Source: JAWSUT01 sp033549345
Lineage (GTDB): Bacteria; Bacillota; Dethiobacteria; Dethiobacterales; Dethiobacteraceae
Direction of reading: 5' to 3'
Length of the DNA: 47,137 nucleotides
NCBI GenBank assembly: GCA_033549345.1
Contig: JAWSUT010000025.1
Coordinates: forward strand, 1-47,137
Shown: positions 25,500 through 33,883 of the stretch, piece by piece
Layout of the letters: every line of letters starts with the position of its first letter
Position numbering within the stretch: the first letter of the stretch is position 1
The notes under the pieces: generated by a model
What the model saw: only the letters and a program-made list of their open reading frames with translations
Told to the model about the DNA's origin: nothing
Databases searched by the model: none
Made by a program: the position numbers and the translations under genes

Positions 25500-26959
25500 T
25501 CTTTCACCTCACCGCAACAAACACGTATGTGCCCGTCTGAATTCAGTCCGCGAAAATGTGCACCGGTCTGGTGCGCCAATGTCAGATAGTCAATAATTTC
25601 TTCGGTAATTCGTTCACCCGGGACCAACAGCGGAATTCCGGGCGGGTAGCTTGTTACCATCGTGGCGGAAACCATCCCCACGGCATTGCCGGGAGAAACA
25701 CTGCGGGATTTACTGTAGTACGCGTCTCTGGGCGGCAGAACCACATCGGGCTGGGGCAGCAAAGGCAGCTTTGCGCTTTCTGCCCGGTCGGCGGCAATAC
25801 TGCAAAATACATCCGCAATTTTCGCTGTATGTATCCGTTGGTATCCCGGGCCGACAAGGGCGAGCAGGTGGTCGGGCTGTGCCAGCTCAACATCAATGCC
25901 GTTTTTATTAAGTTCCTGACAGGCCTTCAAGCCGTTAAATCCACCCTGTGCCGCCAGGACGGTCACCTTAGTTATATCCAGGGAAAACCCTTGCGCGTTA
26001 ACCTGTTCTTCGCCTAGCAGCGGAACCGCCTCTTTTAATCTGCTGCGCAGCTCAAGGGCATGTTCAAACATGCGCCGGGCGAGCTCTTCCCCGCTTAGGG
26101 CCATTTGTTTACGGACAGCATCCAGGGAAAGAAGCAGGGGGTATGACGGGCTGCTTGTCTGCACCCACTGCAATGTATCTTCAAGCCTGAATGTATTGAT
26201 GCGGGGGCCGGTTTTATGCAGGACGGCACCCGGTGTTAACGCTCCAAGTGTCTTATGCCAGCTTTGTACACGCAGGTCTGCCAGGGCGCCGGCTGCCGGC
26301 GGAAGTCCTGCAAAAAAGCCCAGGTGAGCACCGTGCGCCTCATCCACAAGCAAAGGTATGTTATATTCAGCCGTAATGCCGGCTATCGCGCTCACGTTCG
26401 CACAGACTCCGTGGTAGCTGGGGCTTGTCAGAAAAACTGCCTTGGCATCTGGATTGACGGATAAAGCTGCTCTTACGGCTTTGTCATCCACATTGAGGTG
26501 AATCCCCGCCGCCTGGGGTACGGGGAGATATCTCGGTACGGCTCCGGACAAAATCAGTGCATGATAAAACGAGCTGTGGGCCGTTCTTGGTGCCACAATA
26601 ATATCCCCGGGACTGCAAACAGACAGGATCATTGCCAGCACGCCGGCGCTGCTGCCGTTAACCAGAAAGTAACACGCATCGGAATGCCAGACGCAGGCCG
26701 CAAGCGCCTGCGCATCTTTGATTGCGCCCTGCGGGCAGAACAGGTCATCCAGCCCCGGCAGCTCTGTCAGATCGAAGCGGGCTGATCCTGCAAGCAAAGA
26801 GGCTGTCTCAGGGGGAAGGCCCGGCCCTCCACCATGTCCGGGTACATGCAGCCAGGCTCGCGTACCGCAATTATATTTTTTTGCCTTTTCCCAGATAGGC
26901 AGCCTTGTTTGGTCCATAGTGTTGTTTATTTTCCACACAAAGCGAGATTTACCTGCCAT
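25496..26959 (-). CDS. PLP-dependent Orn/Lys/Arg decarboxylase family protein (YaaO-type)
   Basis: 487 residues from the first ATG; an internal ATG at 26917 (MDQTRLPIWEKAKKY) looks more like the family N-terminus, and neither has a strong ribosome site. Fold-type I decarboxylase features are seen: HVPGHGGGPGLP, FLVNGSSAGVLAMIL, LLVDEAHGAHLGFF (Asp contacting PLP) and VQSWHKTLGALTPGAVLH (Lys forming the Schiff base). The C-terminal domain ends with SYPPGIPLLVPGERI. Family members decarboxylate arginine, lysine or ornithine; the substrate here cannot be read. Position before tmk matches yaaO in B. subtilis. Confidence 0.9.
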   Translation of the reverse strand: MAGKSRFVWKINNTMDQTRLPIWEKAKKYNCGTRAWLHVPGHGGGPGLPPETASLLAGSARFDLTELPGLDDLFCPQGAIKDAQALAACVWHSDACYFLVNGSSAGVLAMILSVCSPGDIIVAPRTAHSSFYHALILSGAVPRYLPVPQAAGIHLNVDDKAVRAALSVNPDAKAVFLTSPSYHGVCANVSAIAGITAEYNIPLLVDEAHGAHLGFFAGLPPAAGALADLRVQSWHKTLGALTPGAVLHKTGPRINTFRLEDTLQWVQTSSPSYPLLLSLDAVRKQMALSGEELARRMFEHALELRSRLKEAVPLLGEEQVNAQGFSLDITKVTVLAAQGGFNGLKACQELNKNGIDVELAQPDHLLALVGPGYQRIHTAKIADVFCSIAADRAESAKLPLLPQPDVVLPPRDAYYSKSRSVSPGNAVGMVSATMVTSYPPGIPLLVPGERITEEIIDYLTLAHQTGAHFRGLNSDGHIRVCCGEVKE

Positions 26960-26973
26960 ACTTTTTCATGACA

Positions 26974-26999
26974 AGAAAAAAGCCGGGCTCACCCCGGCA
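26974..26999 (-). terminator. Terminator of csfB
   Basis: Stem GCCGGG / CCCGGC with a 5-base loop, followed on the minus strand by TTTTTTCTTG, immediately after the stop codon of csfB and before the decarboxylase gene. Confidence 0.75.
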
Positions 27000-27191
27000 T
27001 TACTGGTTGGTCAATTCGGCCTCACAGGCCGGCCAGATTTTTTTTAGTTTTTGCACAAATTCCGGATAACGTTCATCCGTAGGACTTGAATTGATTAACT
27101 TACCCTCACACTCCCGACACAACCGAAAGGAAAAAATGCGCAGCCCCAGCATGCAATGGCACCCACAGATCAGGCAGCTTTCTGTGTCCAT
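27000..27191 (-). CDS. csfB: Anti-sigma-G factor Gin (CsfB)
   Basis: 63 residues, ATG with GAGGCG 5 bases upstream. The Cys pattern CLICG ... LCREC with a short linker is the Gin zinc-binding module, and the length matches the family. Gin binds and inhibits SigG (and SigE in the mother cell) to prevent early or wrong-compartment activity during sporulation. In B. subtilis csfB also lies in the bofA-to-tmk interval. A SigF-type promoter would be expected in 27192-27284, but none was clearly seen. Confidence 0.88.
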   Translation of the reverse strand: MDTESCLICGCHCMLGLRIFSFRLCRECEGKLINSSPTDERYPEFVQKLKKIWPACEAELTNQ

Positions 27192-27284
27192 ATTTTCGCC
27201 TCATTTCTTTATAGACAGGATTTAACTTTATAGCATGCCATTTACATATTTATTTTATGCATTCTCCGGCCGGGGGGGGCACCC

Positions 27285-28742
27285 TTACGACAGGCTGTAG
27301 TTTGGCGCCTCTTTTGTTATATGGACATCATGCGGATGGCTTTCGCGCAATCCTGCATTGGTAATCCGCATAAATTCTGTTTTCGTTTTCAACTCGTTAA
27401 TATCTTTGACGCCGCAGTATCCCATGCCTGCACGCAGGCCGCCAATCAGCTGATAGACAGTGTCTCCCACGGTGCCGCGATAGGGCACCCTGCCCTCAAT
27501 TCCTTCCGGTACTAGTTTTTGTTCGTTCTCCTGAAAATAGCGGTCCTTACTTCCTTCCTTCATCGCGGAAAGTGACCCCATTCCCCGGTAAACTTTGTAG
27601 CTTCTACCCTGAAAAATTTCGATATCTCCCGGGCTTTCTTCCGCACCGGCAAACAGGCTGCCCAGCATCACCACATCTGCCCCGGCACCGATGGCTTTGG
27701 TAATGTCCCCGGAATACTTAATTCCGCCGTCGGCAATAATGGGCACACCGTAGGGTGCGGCAGCAACGGCAGCGTCATAAATGGCTGTAATCTGCGGCAC
27801 GCCGATACCTGCAACTACACGTGTGGTACAGATGGACCCGGGGCCCACACCGACTTTAACAGCATCGGCACCCGCTTCGATTAAATCCTTTGTACCTTGG
27901 CCTGTAGCTACATTTCCGGCTACAATGGCAACCTGAGTAAATTTATTTCTGATACTTTCGACAGCCTTCAGTACCCCTGTGGAATGGCCGTGTGCCGTAT
28001 CCACCACAATGACATCCACACCGGCCTGAACAAGTGCCTGACAGCGTTCCATCATGTCATGGGACACGCCCACAGCCGCAGCAGACAGTAAACGTCCGTT
28101 GCCGTCTTTTGCTGACCGGGGATACTGAATCGCCTTTTCGATGTCCTTAATGGTAATCAGGCCTTTGAGCATGAAGTCCCGATCGACAATCGGCAGTTTT
28201 TCCACTTTATGCTGCTGCAGTATTTCCTGCGCCTGGCTGAGTGTGGTCCCCACAGGTGCCACCACAAGCTTGTCCTTTGTCATTACATCTTTAATATAAC
28301 GGTCATAATTTTGCTCGAAACGTAAATCCCTGTTGGTGATAATCCCAACAAGCTTGCCGTTTACCGTAATCGGCACCCCGGAAATTCTGTAACGCTCCAT
28401 CAGAGCTGCCGCGTCATTGATTTTGTGGTCAGGTGACAGGTGAAACGGATTTGTGATTACCCCGTGCTCTGAACGCTTAACCTTGTCCACTTCCGCTGCC
28501 TGTTTCTCCACAGTCATATTTTTGTGTATGACACCCAAACCACCTTCTCTGGCTATGGCAATGGCCATCCGGCTTTCCGTTACTGTATCCATGCCGGCCG
28601 TCATCAGCGGAACATTCAGGCGGATCGTTTTGGTCAGCTGGGTTGAGATATCTACATCGGCGGGAAGTACGCGGGACCTTGCAGGCACCAGCAGTACATC
28701 ATCAAATGTGATGCCCTCTTTCATAAACTTTTCCGGAACCAT
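27285..28742 (-). CDS. guaB: Inosine-5'-monophosphate dehydrogenase
   Basis: 485 residues from ATG with AGGGGGCGG upstream. It oxidises IMP to XMP with NAD, the first step toward guanine nucleotides. TIM-barrel motifs DDVLLVPARSRVLPADVDIS and VGVGPGSICTTRVVAG (catalytic Cys near 305) flank a pair of CBS domains (about 95-205). GYCGVKDINEL lies near the C-terminus and the flap carries RYFQENEQKLVPEG. The expected order of the family is complete, with no truncation. Confidence 0.98.
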   Translation of the reverse strand: MVPEKFMKEGITFDDVLLVPARSRVLPADVDISTQLTKTIRLNVPLMTAGMDTVTESRMAIAIAREGGLGVIHKNMTVEKQAAEVDKVKRSEHGVITNPFHLSPDHKINDAAALMERYRISGVPITVNGKLVGIITNRDLRFEQNYDRYIKDVMTKDKLVVAPVGTTLSQAQEILQQHKVEKLPIVDRDFMLKGLITIKDIEKAIQYPRSAKDGNGRLLSAAAVGVSHDMMERCQALVQAGVDVIVVDTAHGHSTGVLKAVESIRNKFTQVAIVAGNVATGQGTKDLIEAGADAVKVGVGPGSICTTRVVAGIGVPQITAIYDAAVAAAPYGVPIIADGGIKYSGDITKAIGAGADVVMLGSLFAGAEESPGDIEIFQGRSYKVYRGMGSLSAMKEGSKDRYFQENEQKLVPEGIEGRVPYRGTVGDTVYQLIGGLRAGMGYCGVKDINELKTKTEFMRITNAGLRESHPHDVHITKEAPNYSLS

Positions 28743-28782
28743 TATTCCGCCCCCTGACTGATAAAATTTGCTTCATAGTAAC

Positions 28783-28811
28783 AAAAAACGGGGCAGGTGT
28801 CAACTGTCCCC
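28783..28811 (-). terminator. Terminator of the DUF523/NusG-II unit
   Basis: Inverted repeat GGGGCAG / CTGTCCCC with one bulged base, followed on the minus strand by GTTTTTTG. The hairpin overlaps the stop codon of the DUF523 gene. Confidence 0.65.
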
Positions 28812-29300
28812 ATTTTCAAAGCGATTCTTCAGACTGTTTATATTTTCTTCCGAATAGACAGTAATCCCCTCACGGGCAAGCAGCGCGGCACAAACACCGT
28901 CACCGGTTTTTTTTCCGCCGGAAAAACTGCCGTTGTAAATTTCTCCAGAGCCGCACGAAGGACTGCGCGCTTTCAGAACCGCAGTCTTTAGACCAAGTGT
29001 CTCTGCCATCTTCAGCGTCTCCCTTGCGCCCTGCAGAAAAGCGGCGGTTCTGTCCTCACCGCATTTTGTCTTCACGAACGCGGTGCCTTCCAGAACATCT
29101 TTGCCGTCACCGCCGCTGATTTCAGCAGCGGGACGAGGTGTTGACAGACCGCCAAGCTGCTCAGGGCAGACCGGTATAAGTACATAATCGTCCTGCAGTG
29201 CAGCAAGGTCGGGATTTAAATTACTCTGTCCGTCATATTTTGTATTTAAGCCCAAAAGGCAGGCACTGACAAGCAGCGGTGTTCTTCCCCGGCCCGGCAC
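28800..29300 (-). CDS. DUF523 family protein
   Basis: 166 residues beginning at GTG, which overlaps the TAG of the upstream gene by one base (TAGTG); GGGGTGA lies 7 bases before it. DUF523 hallmarks are LVSACLLGLNTKYDG, IPVCPEQLGGLSTPRPAAEI and AVLKARSPSCGSGEIYNGSF. The conserved cysteines suggest a metal- or Fe-S-related function, but none has been proven. Translationally coupled to the NusG-II gene. Confidence 0.9.
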   Translation of the reverse strand: MPGRGRTPLLVSACLLGLNTKYDGQSNLNPDLAALQDDYVLIPVCPEQLGGLSTPRPAAEISGGDGKDVLEGTAFVKTKCGEDRTAAFLQGARETLKMAETLGLKTAVLKARSPSCGSGEIYNGSFSGGKKTGDGVCAALLAREGITVYSEENINSLKNRFENGDS

Positions 29301-29698
29301 TATTTGGTCACCCCGTCAAGAGAATCCCATACCTCATTTGTCTCTCCGCCCACAACCGTCAGTACAAGACGGTTCGGCAGGCAGACAATGGCATCGCCGG
29401 CCTGATCGACCCAGCCAACAGATGAACAAATGCCCAGCGGACAAATGTGCTTAGGCATCGGTAAAACGCGGACGCGACCGCTGTCAATTTCCACAAGGGC
29501 CTCGCCCTCGGGCAGGCTGACAGTTATTGTCTCAGTACTGCCCATATCAAACGGAATCTCATCAATTGTTTTACCATCCAGCTCCACCTGCAACAGCCGG
29601 GATCCGGACGCTGCCGGCAGTGCTTTTACGCCCAAAAAACCCAGTGCAATCACCAGGATTACGGCAACAACGACAAGGTCACCTTTTTTCCAGTTCAC
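29300..29698 (-). CDS. NusG domain II-containing membrane-anchored protein
   Basis: 132 residues, GTG start with a poor ribosome site. One N-terminal transmembrane segment (about 7-24: DLVVVAVILVIALGFLGV) is followed by a NusG domain II-like beta domain. HICPLGICSSVGW carries two cysteines and IVCLPNRLVLTVVGG is typical of the family. These small extracytoplasmic proteins occur beside RnfC, heptaprenyl synthase or DUF523 genes in Clostridia; their role is not known. Confidence 0.88.
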   Translation of the reverse strand: MNWKKGDLVVVAVILVIALGFLGVKALPAASGSRLLQVELDGKTIDEIPFDMGSTETITVSLPEGEALVEIDSGRVRVLPMPKHICPLGICSSVGWVDQAGDAIVCLPNRLVLTVVGGETNEVWDSLDGVTK

Positions 29699-29773
29699 AG
29701 GCCCACACTTCTTTCATCTGACTTATGCAAGTATTGTACCATATTAGCGTCATTGAAAAAAGGGCGCAGGCTG

Positions 29774-29812
29774 TTTAAAAAAATGGTAAACGGCCGGGAA
29801 TCCCCGGCCGTA
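29774..29812 (-). terminator. Terminator of the 2-oxoacid oxidoreductase operon
   Basis: A perfect 9-bp stem ACGGCCGGG / CCCGGCCGT with a 4-base loop lies 10 bases after the ferredoxin-subunit stop. On the minus strand a T7 run follows after seven further bases. Confidence 0.65.
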
Positions 29813-29820
29813 CAATAGAT

Positions 29821-30093
29821 TTATTTATTGGCTGCCTTTTTTTTGTCCTTCTTCTCAATCAAAATGGCCGCATCCGGACAGACCAGTTCACAAATCCCGC
29901 AGGCAATACACTGCTCAAGGCGTGCCGGCCCCATAATCGGCGTACCGTATACACCCAGCTCTTTTGCCCAGTCCAGAACATCGGTCGGGCACTTTTCCTT
30001 ACAGAGGCCGCAGCCTTTGCAGAGATCGGGAGAAACATTAAACCAGCCCTTCGGCCCTTCATAGCGCAGGTTGCGAAAAGTTTTTTTGGTCAT
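29821..30093 (-). CDS. 2-oxoacid:ferredoxin oxidoreductase delta subunit (2[4Fe-4S] ferredoxin)
   Basis: 90 residues; ATG overlaps the stop of the gamma-subunit gene by one base (TAATG). Two CxxCxxCxxxCP motifs (CKGCGLCKEKCP and CIACGICELVCP) each bind a [4Fe-4S] cluster. The protein passes electrons from the TPP-containing catalytic subunits to free ferredoxin. Last gene of the operon, before a terminator. Confidence 0.93.
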   Translation of the reverse strand: MTKKTFRNLRYEGPKGWFNVSPDLCKGCGLCKEKCPTDVLDWAKELGVYGTPIMGPARLEQCIACGICELVCPDAAILIEKKDKKKAANK

Positions 30094-30770
30094 TATTTTC
30101 CCTCCTCCTGCAGCGCCGCTTCCACAAGCTCAATACCCCTCTGCAGCGCTCTGTAGTTCAGGTCCCGCAGCTTGGGATTATCCACAAACTTCTTGCCCAG
30201 CTTAGACTCCAACGATTTTTTCACCGTATCCATGCTGACAATGCCTGCAGCGCGCACGGTGGCGCCCAGAATAATCATATTAAAAACACGGGGATGAAGC
30301 TCCTGCTGGGCGATATCCGTTGCCGGAATCCCAATCACTCTCTTGGCGTTTTTGGGCAGCTCCACCTTACCCGACTTCGGCTGCTCACTGGCTGCATCAG
30401 CCATTGCCTCGGGAGCCACTGTATCATATGTCTGCAGGCCCACAGCCTCATCATCCACTTCCGGGGCTGCAATCAGGGAACTGTCATACACAAAAAGTGT
30501 GTCTCCCGTTACATACTGCTGGGTACGGGCCACGGCCCGCTCACTAAGAGCAATCACAATGTCTCCGCGCTGGAACTTAGGCGAGCCGATCTGCTCGTCG
30601 GAAATCTGAACAAACGCCAGCGAGACACCGCCGCGCTGTTCAATCCCGAAATTGGGAATGTATAATGCTTCTTTACCTTCTTCATTTCCTGACTCGGCCA
30701 GGATATCCCCGATTGCCTGAACGCCCTGTCCGCCTTCTCCCGCTATCGCAATTTTTACAAGTCTGGCCAT
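30093..30770 (-). CDS. 2-oxoacid:ferredoxin oxidoreductase gamma subunit
   Basis: 225 residues from ATG with GGAGGGG 5 bases upstream, three bases after the beta-subunit stop. IAGEGGQGVQAIGDILAES, YIPNFGIEQRGGVSLAFVQI and PRVFNMIILGATVRAAGIVS are typical of the gamma (CoA-binding side) domain of KorC/VorC/PorC. A loop rich in Glu and Pro at about 120-140 is unusual in length but not disabling. Confidence 0.93.
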   Translation of the reverse strand: MARLVKIAIAGEGGQGVQAIGDILAESGNEEGKEALYIPNFGIEQRGGVSLAFVQISDEQIGSPKFQRGDIVIALSERAVARTQQYVTGDTLFVYDSSLIAAPEVDDEAVGLQTYDTVAPEAMADAASEQPKSGKVELPKNAKRVIGIPATDIAQQELHPRVFNMIILGATVRAAGIVSMDTVKKSLESKLGKKFVDNPKLRDLNYRALQRGIELVEAALQEEGK

Positions 30771-30773
30771 CTG

Positions 30774-31526
30774 CTACCCCTCCTTGCTTTCATCCGGCGT
30801 CCGCAGTTCACCGGTTTTGAAGTAGTTGGCCATGTCCTCTTCCATAAAGGCCCAGGTTTGCTTGGCATTTGTCCGCCAGTTTGTCGGACAGCTTGAGATA
30901 ACTTCCAGGAAGGAAAAGCCGTTGCCGGCAACCTGGTTTTCCACTGCCCGTTTCATAAACCGTTTTAACTGTTTAATGTTGCTCACCGAAGCCCGGGCCA
31001 CATATGCGCCGGGCGAAGCAATCGCCGCTACCATTTCCGGCCCCAGTGTCGGATTGCCCGTCTCTTTGGGGTCACGCCCGTAAGGTGACGTTTCCGTCTT
31101 TTGCCCCGGCAGAGTCGTTGGTGACATCTGCCCGCCTGTCATACCGTAGTTACAGTTATTTACGACAATGGCCATGATCTTTTCATTCCTGAAGGCGGAA
31201 TTCACCAGGTGCTGCGAACCAATGGCGTAACCGCCGCCGTCACCCATATAGGCGATGCACAGCGCATCCGGATTCGCCCGTTTAATACCGACCATAACCG
31301 GATTGGTACGTCCATGGTGTGTCTGTACTGTATCCACATCAAAGAAATCCCAGGCCAGCAGGGAGCAGCCGATATCCACTCCAAAAGCCAGCCGGTCCTG
31401 AATGTCCAACTCGTCAATCACTTCGCCCAACACTTTTAGTATAATGCCGTGTCCACAGCCAGGACAGAATTTATGCGGCTTGGATTCTAAGTGCCAGGAT
31501 TTAGGCATTGCCAAACGTTCAGCCAT
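30774..31526 (-). CDS. 2-oxoacid:ferredoxin oxidoreductase beta subunit (TPP-binding)
   Basis: 250 residues. The subunit binds thiamine pyrophosphate and holds a cluster-binding CPGCGHG motif near residue 18-24; GVDIGCSLL and AYMGDGGGYAIGSQHL (GDG...N-type TPP/Mg motif) follow, and NNCNYGMTGGQMSPTT closes the TPP site. Together with alpha, gamma and delta it converts a 2-oxoacid plus CoA to acyl-CoA, CO2 and reduced ferredoxin. The substrate (2-oxoisovalerate or 2-oxoglutarate) is not decided by motifs. Confidence 0.93.
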   Translation of the reverse strand: MAERLAMPKSWHLESKPHKFCPGCGHGIILKVLGEVIDELDIQDRLAFGVDIGCSLLAWDFFDVDTVQTHHGRTNPVMVGIKRANPDALCIAYMGDGGGYAIGSQHLVNSAFRNEKIMAIVVNNCNYGMTGGQMSPTTLPGQKTETSPYGRDPKETGNPTLGPEMVAAIASPGAYVARASVSNIKQLKRFMKRAVENQVAGNGFSFLEVISSCPTNWRTNAKQTWAFMEEDMANYFKTGELRTPDESKEG

Positions 31527-31541
31527 ATCTCTCCCACCTTT

Positions 31542-32630
31542 CTACCGGGTGCTTTCAATTTTTTCTACGAGCTCTTCGGCGGTAATGCCGACGCCCGGCT
31601 TATAAATTGTCTCAAACTTTTCCACAGGCATATTAAATAACGCTTCTTTTACAAGACGCGCCAACTGGCCCAGAGCAGATTCCACAAGAACAAAATTACT
31701 GCATTTTTCAGCAACGGCACGCAGCTGCTTGTCGGGGAACGGCCGCAAAGTAATGGGGCGGAAGTAGCCCACTTTATACCCCTTATCCCGCAATCTGTTC
31801 ATGGCGGCAAATGCAGCCCGGCTGACAACACCGTGCGAAATCAAAATTACATCGGCATCATCAATGTTCTGCTCGTCCCATTCAACAATCTCTTCAGCCA
31901 TTTTCTCATATTCTGCCTGAATCTCTGTGGCGGCCTCATAGAGTTCCTCTTCCACGCTGAATGCATTGCGCAGATGGGCCGCATCACGATCCTTACCCGG
32001 GACTCCGGGTTTGAGCAGCGATGCTTCCGGCTGAACCATTTCAATACCACGGTCTTCCGGATTATACATCACAACCGGTTCACGCATTTTCGCCTGATAA
32101 CCGTCACCCAGCAGGAATGTGGGGAACCTGTATTTCCAGGCCGTATTAAACGATTTAATGGTATAGTCAAATAACTCCTGGTGGGTTGCTGTGGAGTAGA
32201 CCACACGCCAACCTTCTCCGTTGCCGCCGAATGTAACCATGTTCACTTCTTGCTGAGAGTAAATAACGGTTGCCGTGGACGGGCCACCGCGCTGCAGAAC
32301 TCCAATGACGACAGGAATCCGCATCATCTCGGCCATGGAGACCGGCTCCTGGAACAGCGTTGTACCCGGTCCCGCCGTTGCAGAGAAAGCTTTTTTCCCT
32401 GCCAGACACCCGCCAATGGTGGCAAACCCGGCGGAGAGCTCGTCCTCTGTCTGCAAAAACTTCTTGCCGTGCTTGGGTGCCAACCGTGTCCAGTAATGCA
32501 TAACTTCGTTTTGGGGGGTAATAGGGTAACCATACATAATGTCGGCCCCCGCCGCCACAGCCGCCCAAGCTATGACTTCATTCCCCGTCATAAAAACTTT
32601 TTTTTCCCCTTGGATGGGCTTGTCCGTCAT
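31542..32630 (-). CDS. 2-oxoacid:ferredoxin oxidoreductase alpha subunit (VorB/KorA type)
   Basis: 362 residues; ATG at 32630 (MTDKPIQGEKKVF) follows AGGAGGT by 7 bases, whereas the longer open frame has no ribosome site. It carries VFMTGNEVIAWAAVAAGADI, GYPITPQNEVMHYW and FATIGGCLAGKKAFSATAGPG, typical of the alpha subunit. RGGPSTATVIYSQQEVN is the domain contacting the beta subunit. In Clostridia such genes are usually labelled 3-methyl-2-oxobutanoate dehydrogenase VorB, involved in branched-chain amino acid fermentation or biosynthesis, but 2-oxoglutarate activity is equally possible. Confidence 0.93.
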   Translation of the reverse strand: MTDKPIQGEKKVFMTGNEVIAWAAVAAGADIMYGYPITPQNEVMHYWTRLAPKHGKKFLQTEDELSAGFATIGGCLAGKKAFSATAGPGTTLFQEPVSMAEMMRIPVVIGVLQRGGPSTATVIYSQQEVNMVTFGGNGEGWRVVYSTATHQELFDYTIKSFNTAWKYRFPTFLLGDGYQAKMREPVVMYNPEDRGIEMVQPEASLLKPGVPGKDRDAAHLRNAFSVEEELYEAATEIQAEYEKMAEEIVEWDEQNIDDADVILISHGVVSRAAFAAMNRLRDKGYKVGYFRPITLRPFPDKQLRAVAEKCSNFVLVESALGQLARLVKEALFNMPVEKFETIYKPGVGITAEELVEKIESTR

Positions 32631-32698
32631 CCAATACACCTCCTGAAAGCTGTTTATACAATACTCTCTATTTATAATAAGGCTAATGCCATGGGCTC

Positions 32699-33358
32699 TT
32701 ACCAAAAAGCCCTGCCCATAAACCGAATTAAAAAGCGAACAGGGTTTCCCCGGTGGTCGGTCCCGTCCGCAAAATGGTCCCTAAAGCGTTCATCGACTGA
32801 TGTGGCCACGACAGGGATACCAAGAATGTCCGCCACTTCCGAGACAGTATCCACGCCTTCGCGGATAATCTCCAGGTCGGTCTCGTCACCCAGATGACTG
32901 TTGTTTACAAGCCCGTCAATCCGGCCAAAGCCCTGCAGGTAATGCAAAATATCTTCCCGGGATGCTGTCATCGGCCGTGCCACATTAATCACGGCGAAAA
33001 CTTTCAGCTTTGACTCTTCGATACCTTCCAGTAAATTAAAAATACGGCTGCCGGAAACACCATAGCCCACATCCAGTATCACGTGGCCTTCTTTTTTAAG
33101 AACCCAGCGCATCTCCGGTTTCAAGACAGACCCGGCTTCTCCGAGCCCCATCGTCTCCTGCGTTTCCCACGCAATAATATGTAACCCCTTGGCTTCCAGT
33201 TCGCGCTTGAGCGGACGCAATGTGTAAAATGGTTCTACCAAATCCAGGTCAACCAGAGTAACCGGTATCTCACCGCCCAAAAGTTCCAGAGCACGGTTAA
33301 TTGCATTTTCACTTTTCCCGCTGGCATACTCACCTACATACGCTTCCAGAACTCGCAA
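32699..33358 (-). CDS. P-loop NTPase-like protein heading the 2-oxoacid oxidoreductase operon
   Basis: 219 residues from TTG with AGGGGA 8 bases upstream. A Walker A loop is present near the N-terminus (VGEYASGKSENAINRALELL, about 8-27), then TLVDLDLVEPF, reminiscent of the CobQ/MinD deviant Walker group, and VILDVGYGVSGSRIFNLL and VFAVINVARPMT as later strands. No fold-specific substrate motif was found and no precise family can be named. It is the first gene of the unit that contains the four oxidoreductase subunits, so a role in assembly, cofactor delivery or regulation of that enzyme is inferred from context only. Confidence 0.75.
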   Translation of the reverse strand: MRVLEAYVGEYASGKSENAINRALELLGGEIPVTLVDLDLVEPFYTLRPLKRELEAKGLHIIAWETQETMGLGEAGSVLKPEMRWVLKKEGHVILDVGYGVSGSRIFNLLEGIEESKLKVFAVINVARPMTASREDILHYLQGFGRIDGLVNNSHLGDETDLEIIREGVDTVSEVADILGIPVVATSVDERFRDHFADGTDHRGNPVRFLIRFMGRAFW

Positions 33359-33386
33359 AAGTCAGTCCCCTTTACCATGTTGGTCT

Positions 33387-33515
33387 TTCACGGCCCTTTT
33401 GTGACAAAGCAACGGCCCTGGATACGTTTTCTGCCGGATCCGGGCCGTGTCAGTCTGAGTGGCTGTAAGGACCGACCGGTCCTTTTCTTTTCTGAATTAT
33501 ACATCATTTATTTAT
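33387..33515 (-). promoter_or_regulatory. Structured 5' leader with competing pairings upstream of the oxidoreductase operon
   Basis: The leader between promoter and start codon is about 160 bases. In minus-strand order it holds a GGACCGGTCGGTCC hairpin, CACGGCCC (33449-33442), GGGCCGT (33418-33412) and GGGCCGTG (33396-33389). The first element can pair with either of the last two, so two exclusive folds exist. The nearer fold is extended by GGAT/ATCC. No known riboswitch class was recognised and no T-run follows, so any control would act on translation or RNA stability. Confidence 0.4.
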
Positions 33516-33519
33516 ACGA

Positions 33520-33549
33520 ATTATATCACTCTCCTGAGGGAAGCGTCAA
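33520..33549 (-). promoter_or_regulatory. SigmaA-type promoter of the oxidoreductase operon
   Basis: On the minus strand TTGACG (33549-33544) and TATAAT (33525-33520) with an 18-base spacer. Both boxes are close to consensus. A second TATAAT lies at 33501-33496 without a good -35. Confidence 0.75.
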
Positions 33550-33610
33550 GGTTTGAGGGCAAAAGCGGTTGCAAATATTAGAATTTTTCAATTGGTTTAG
33601 AATTTCAGAA

Positions 33611-33883
33611 TTATCCCAACATACGCTGTAACAGTACAAGCATAAACAGTCCGGGGAGTCCCATATAACCCACCACTAAGGCCGTAACGGCATTAATTCC
33701 AATGGCAAAGCTGAAAAATCCTGCAACAAGATTAAATATCAGCAAAGCCACACTACCAACAACACCGGTTAAAATTACACGCAGGGCAAAACGGGCCGGC
33801 CCCACAAGCATCCTGCCCACAAAATACAGGACAAAAACACCAAAAACAACGGCTAAAGCCACATTCAGATCAACTTCCGGCAT
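33611..33883 (-). CDS. bofA: Pro-sigma-K processing inhibitor BofA
   Basis: 90 residues; ATG at 33883 (MPEVDLNVAL) has AAAGGAGG 7 bases upstream. The gene start overlaps the end of yaaL. Small membrane protein with segments at about 8-27 (LAVVFGVFVLYFVGRMLVG), 33-55 (FALRVILTGVVGSVALLIFNLV) and 57-90. The tail FSFAIGINAVTALVVGYMGLPGLFML matches BofA. In B. subtilis BofA holds SpoIVFB inactive until the SpoIVB signal, so SigK is activated only late in the mother cell. Located between recR/yaaL and csfB as in B. subtilis. Confidence 0.92.
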   Translation of the reverse strand: MPEVDLNVALAVVFGVFVLYFVGRMLVGPARFALRVILTGVVGSVALLIFNLVAGFFSFAIGINAVTALVVGYMGLPGLFMLVLLQRMLG

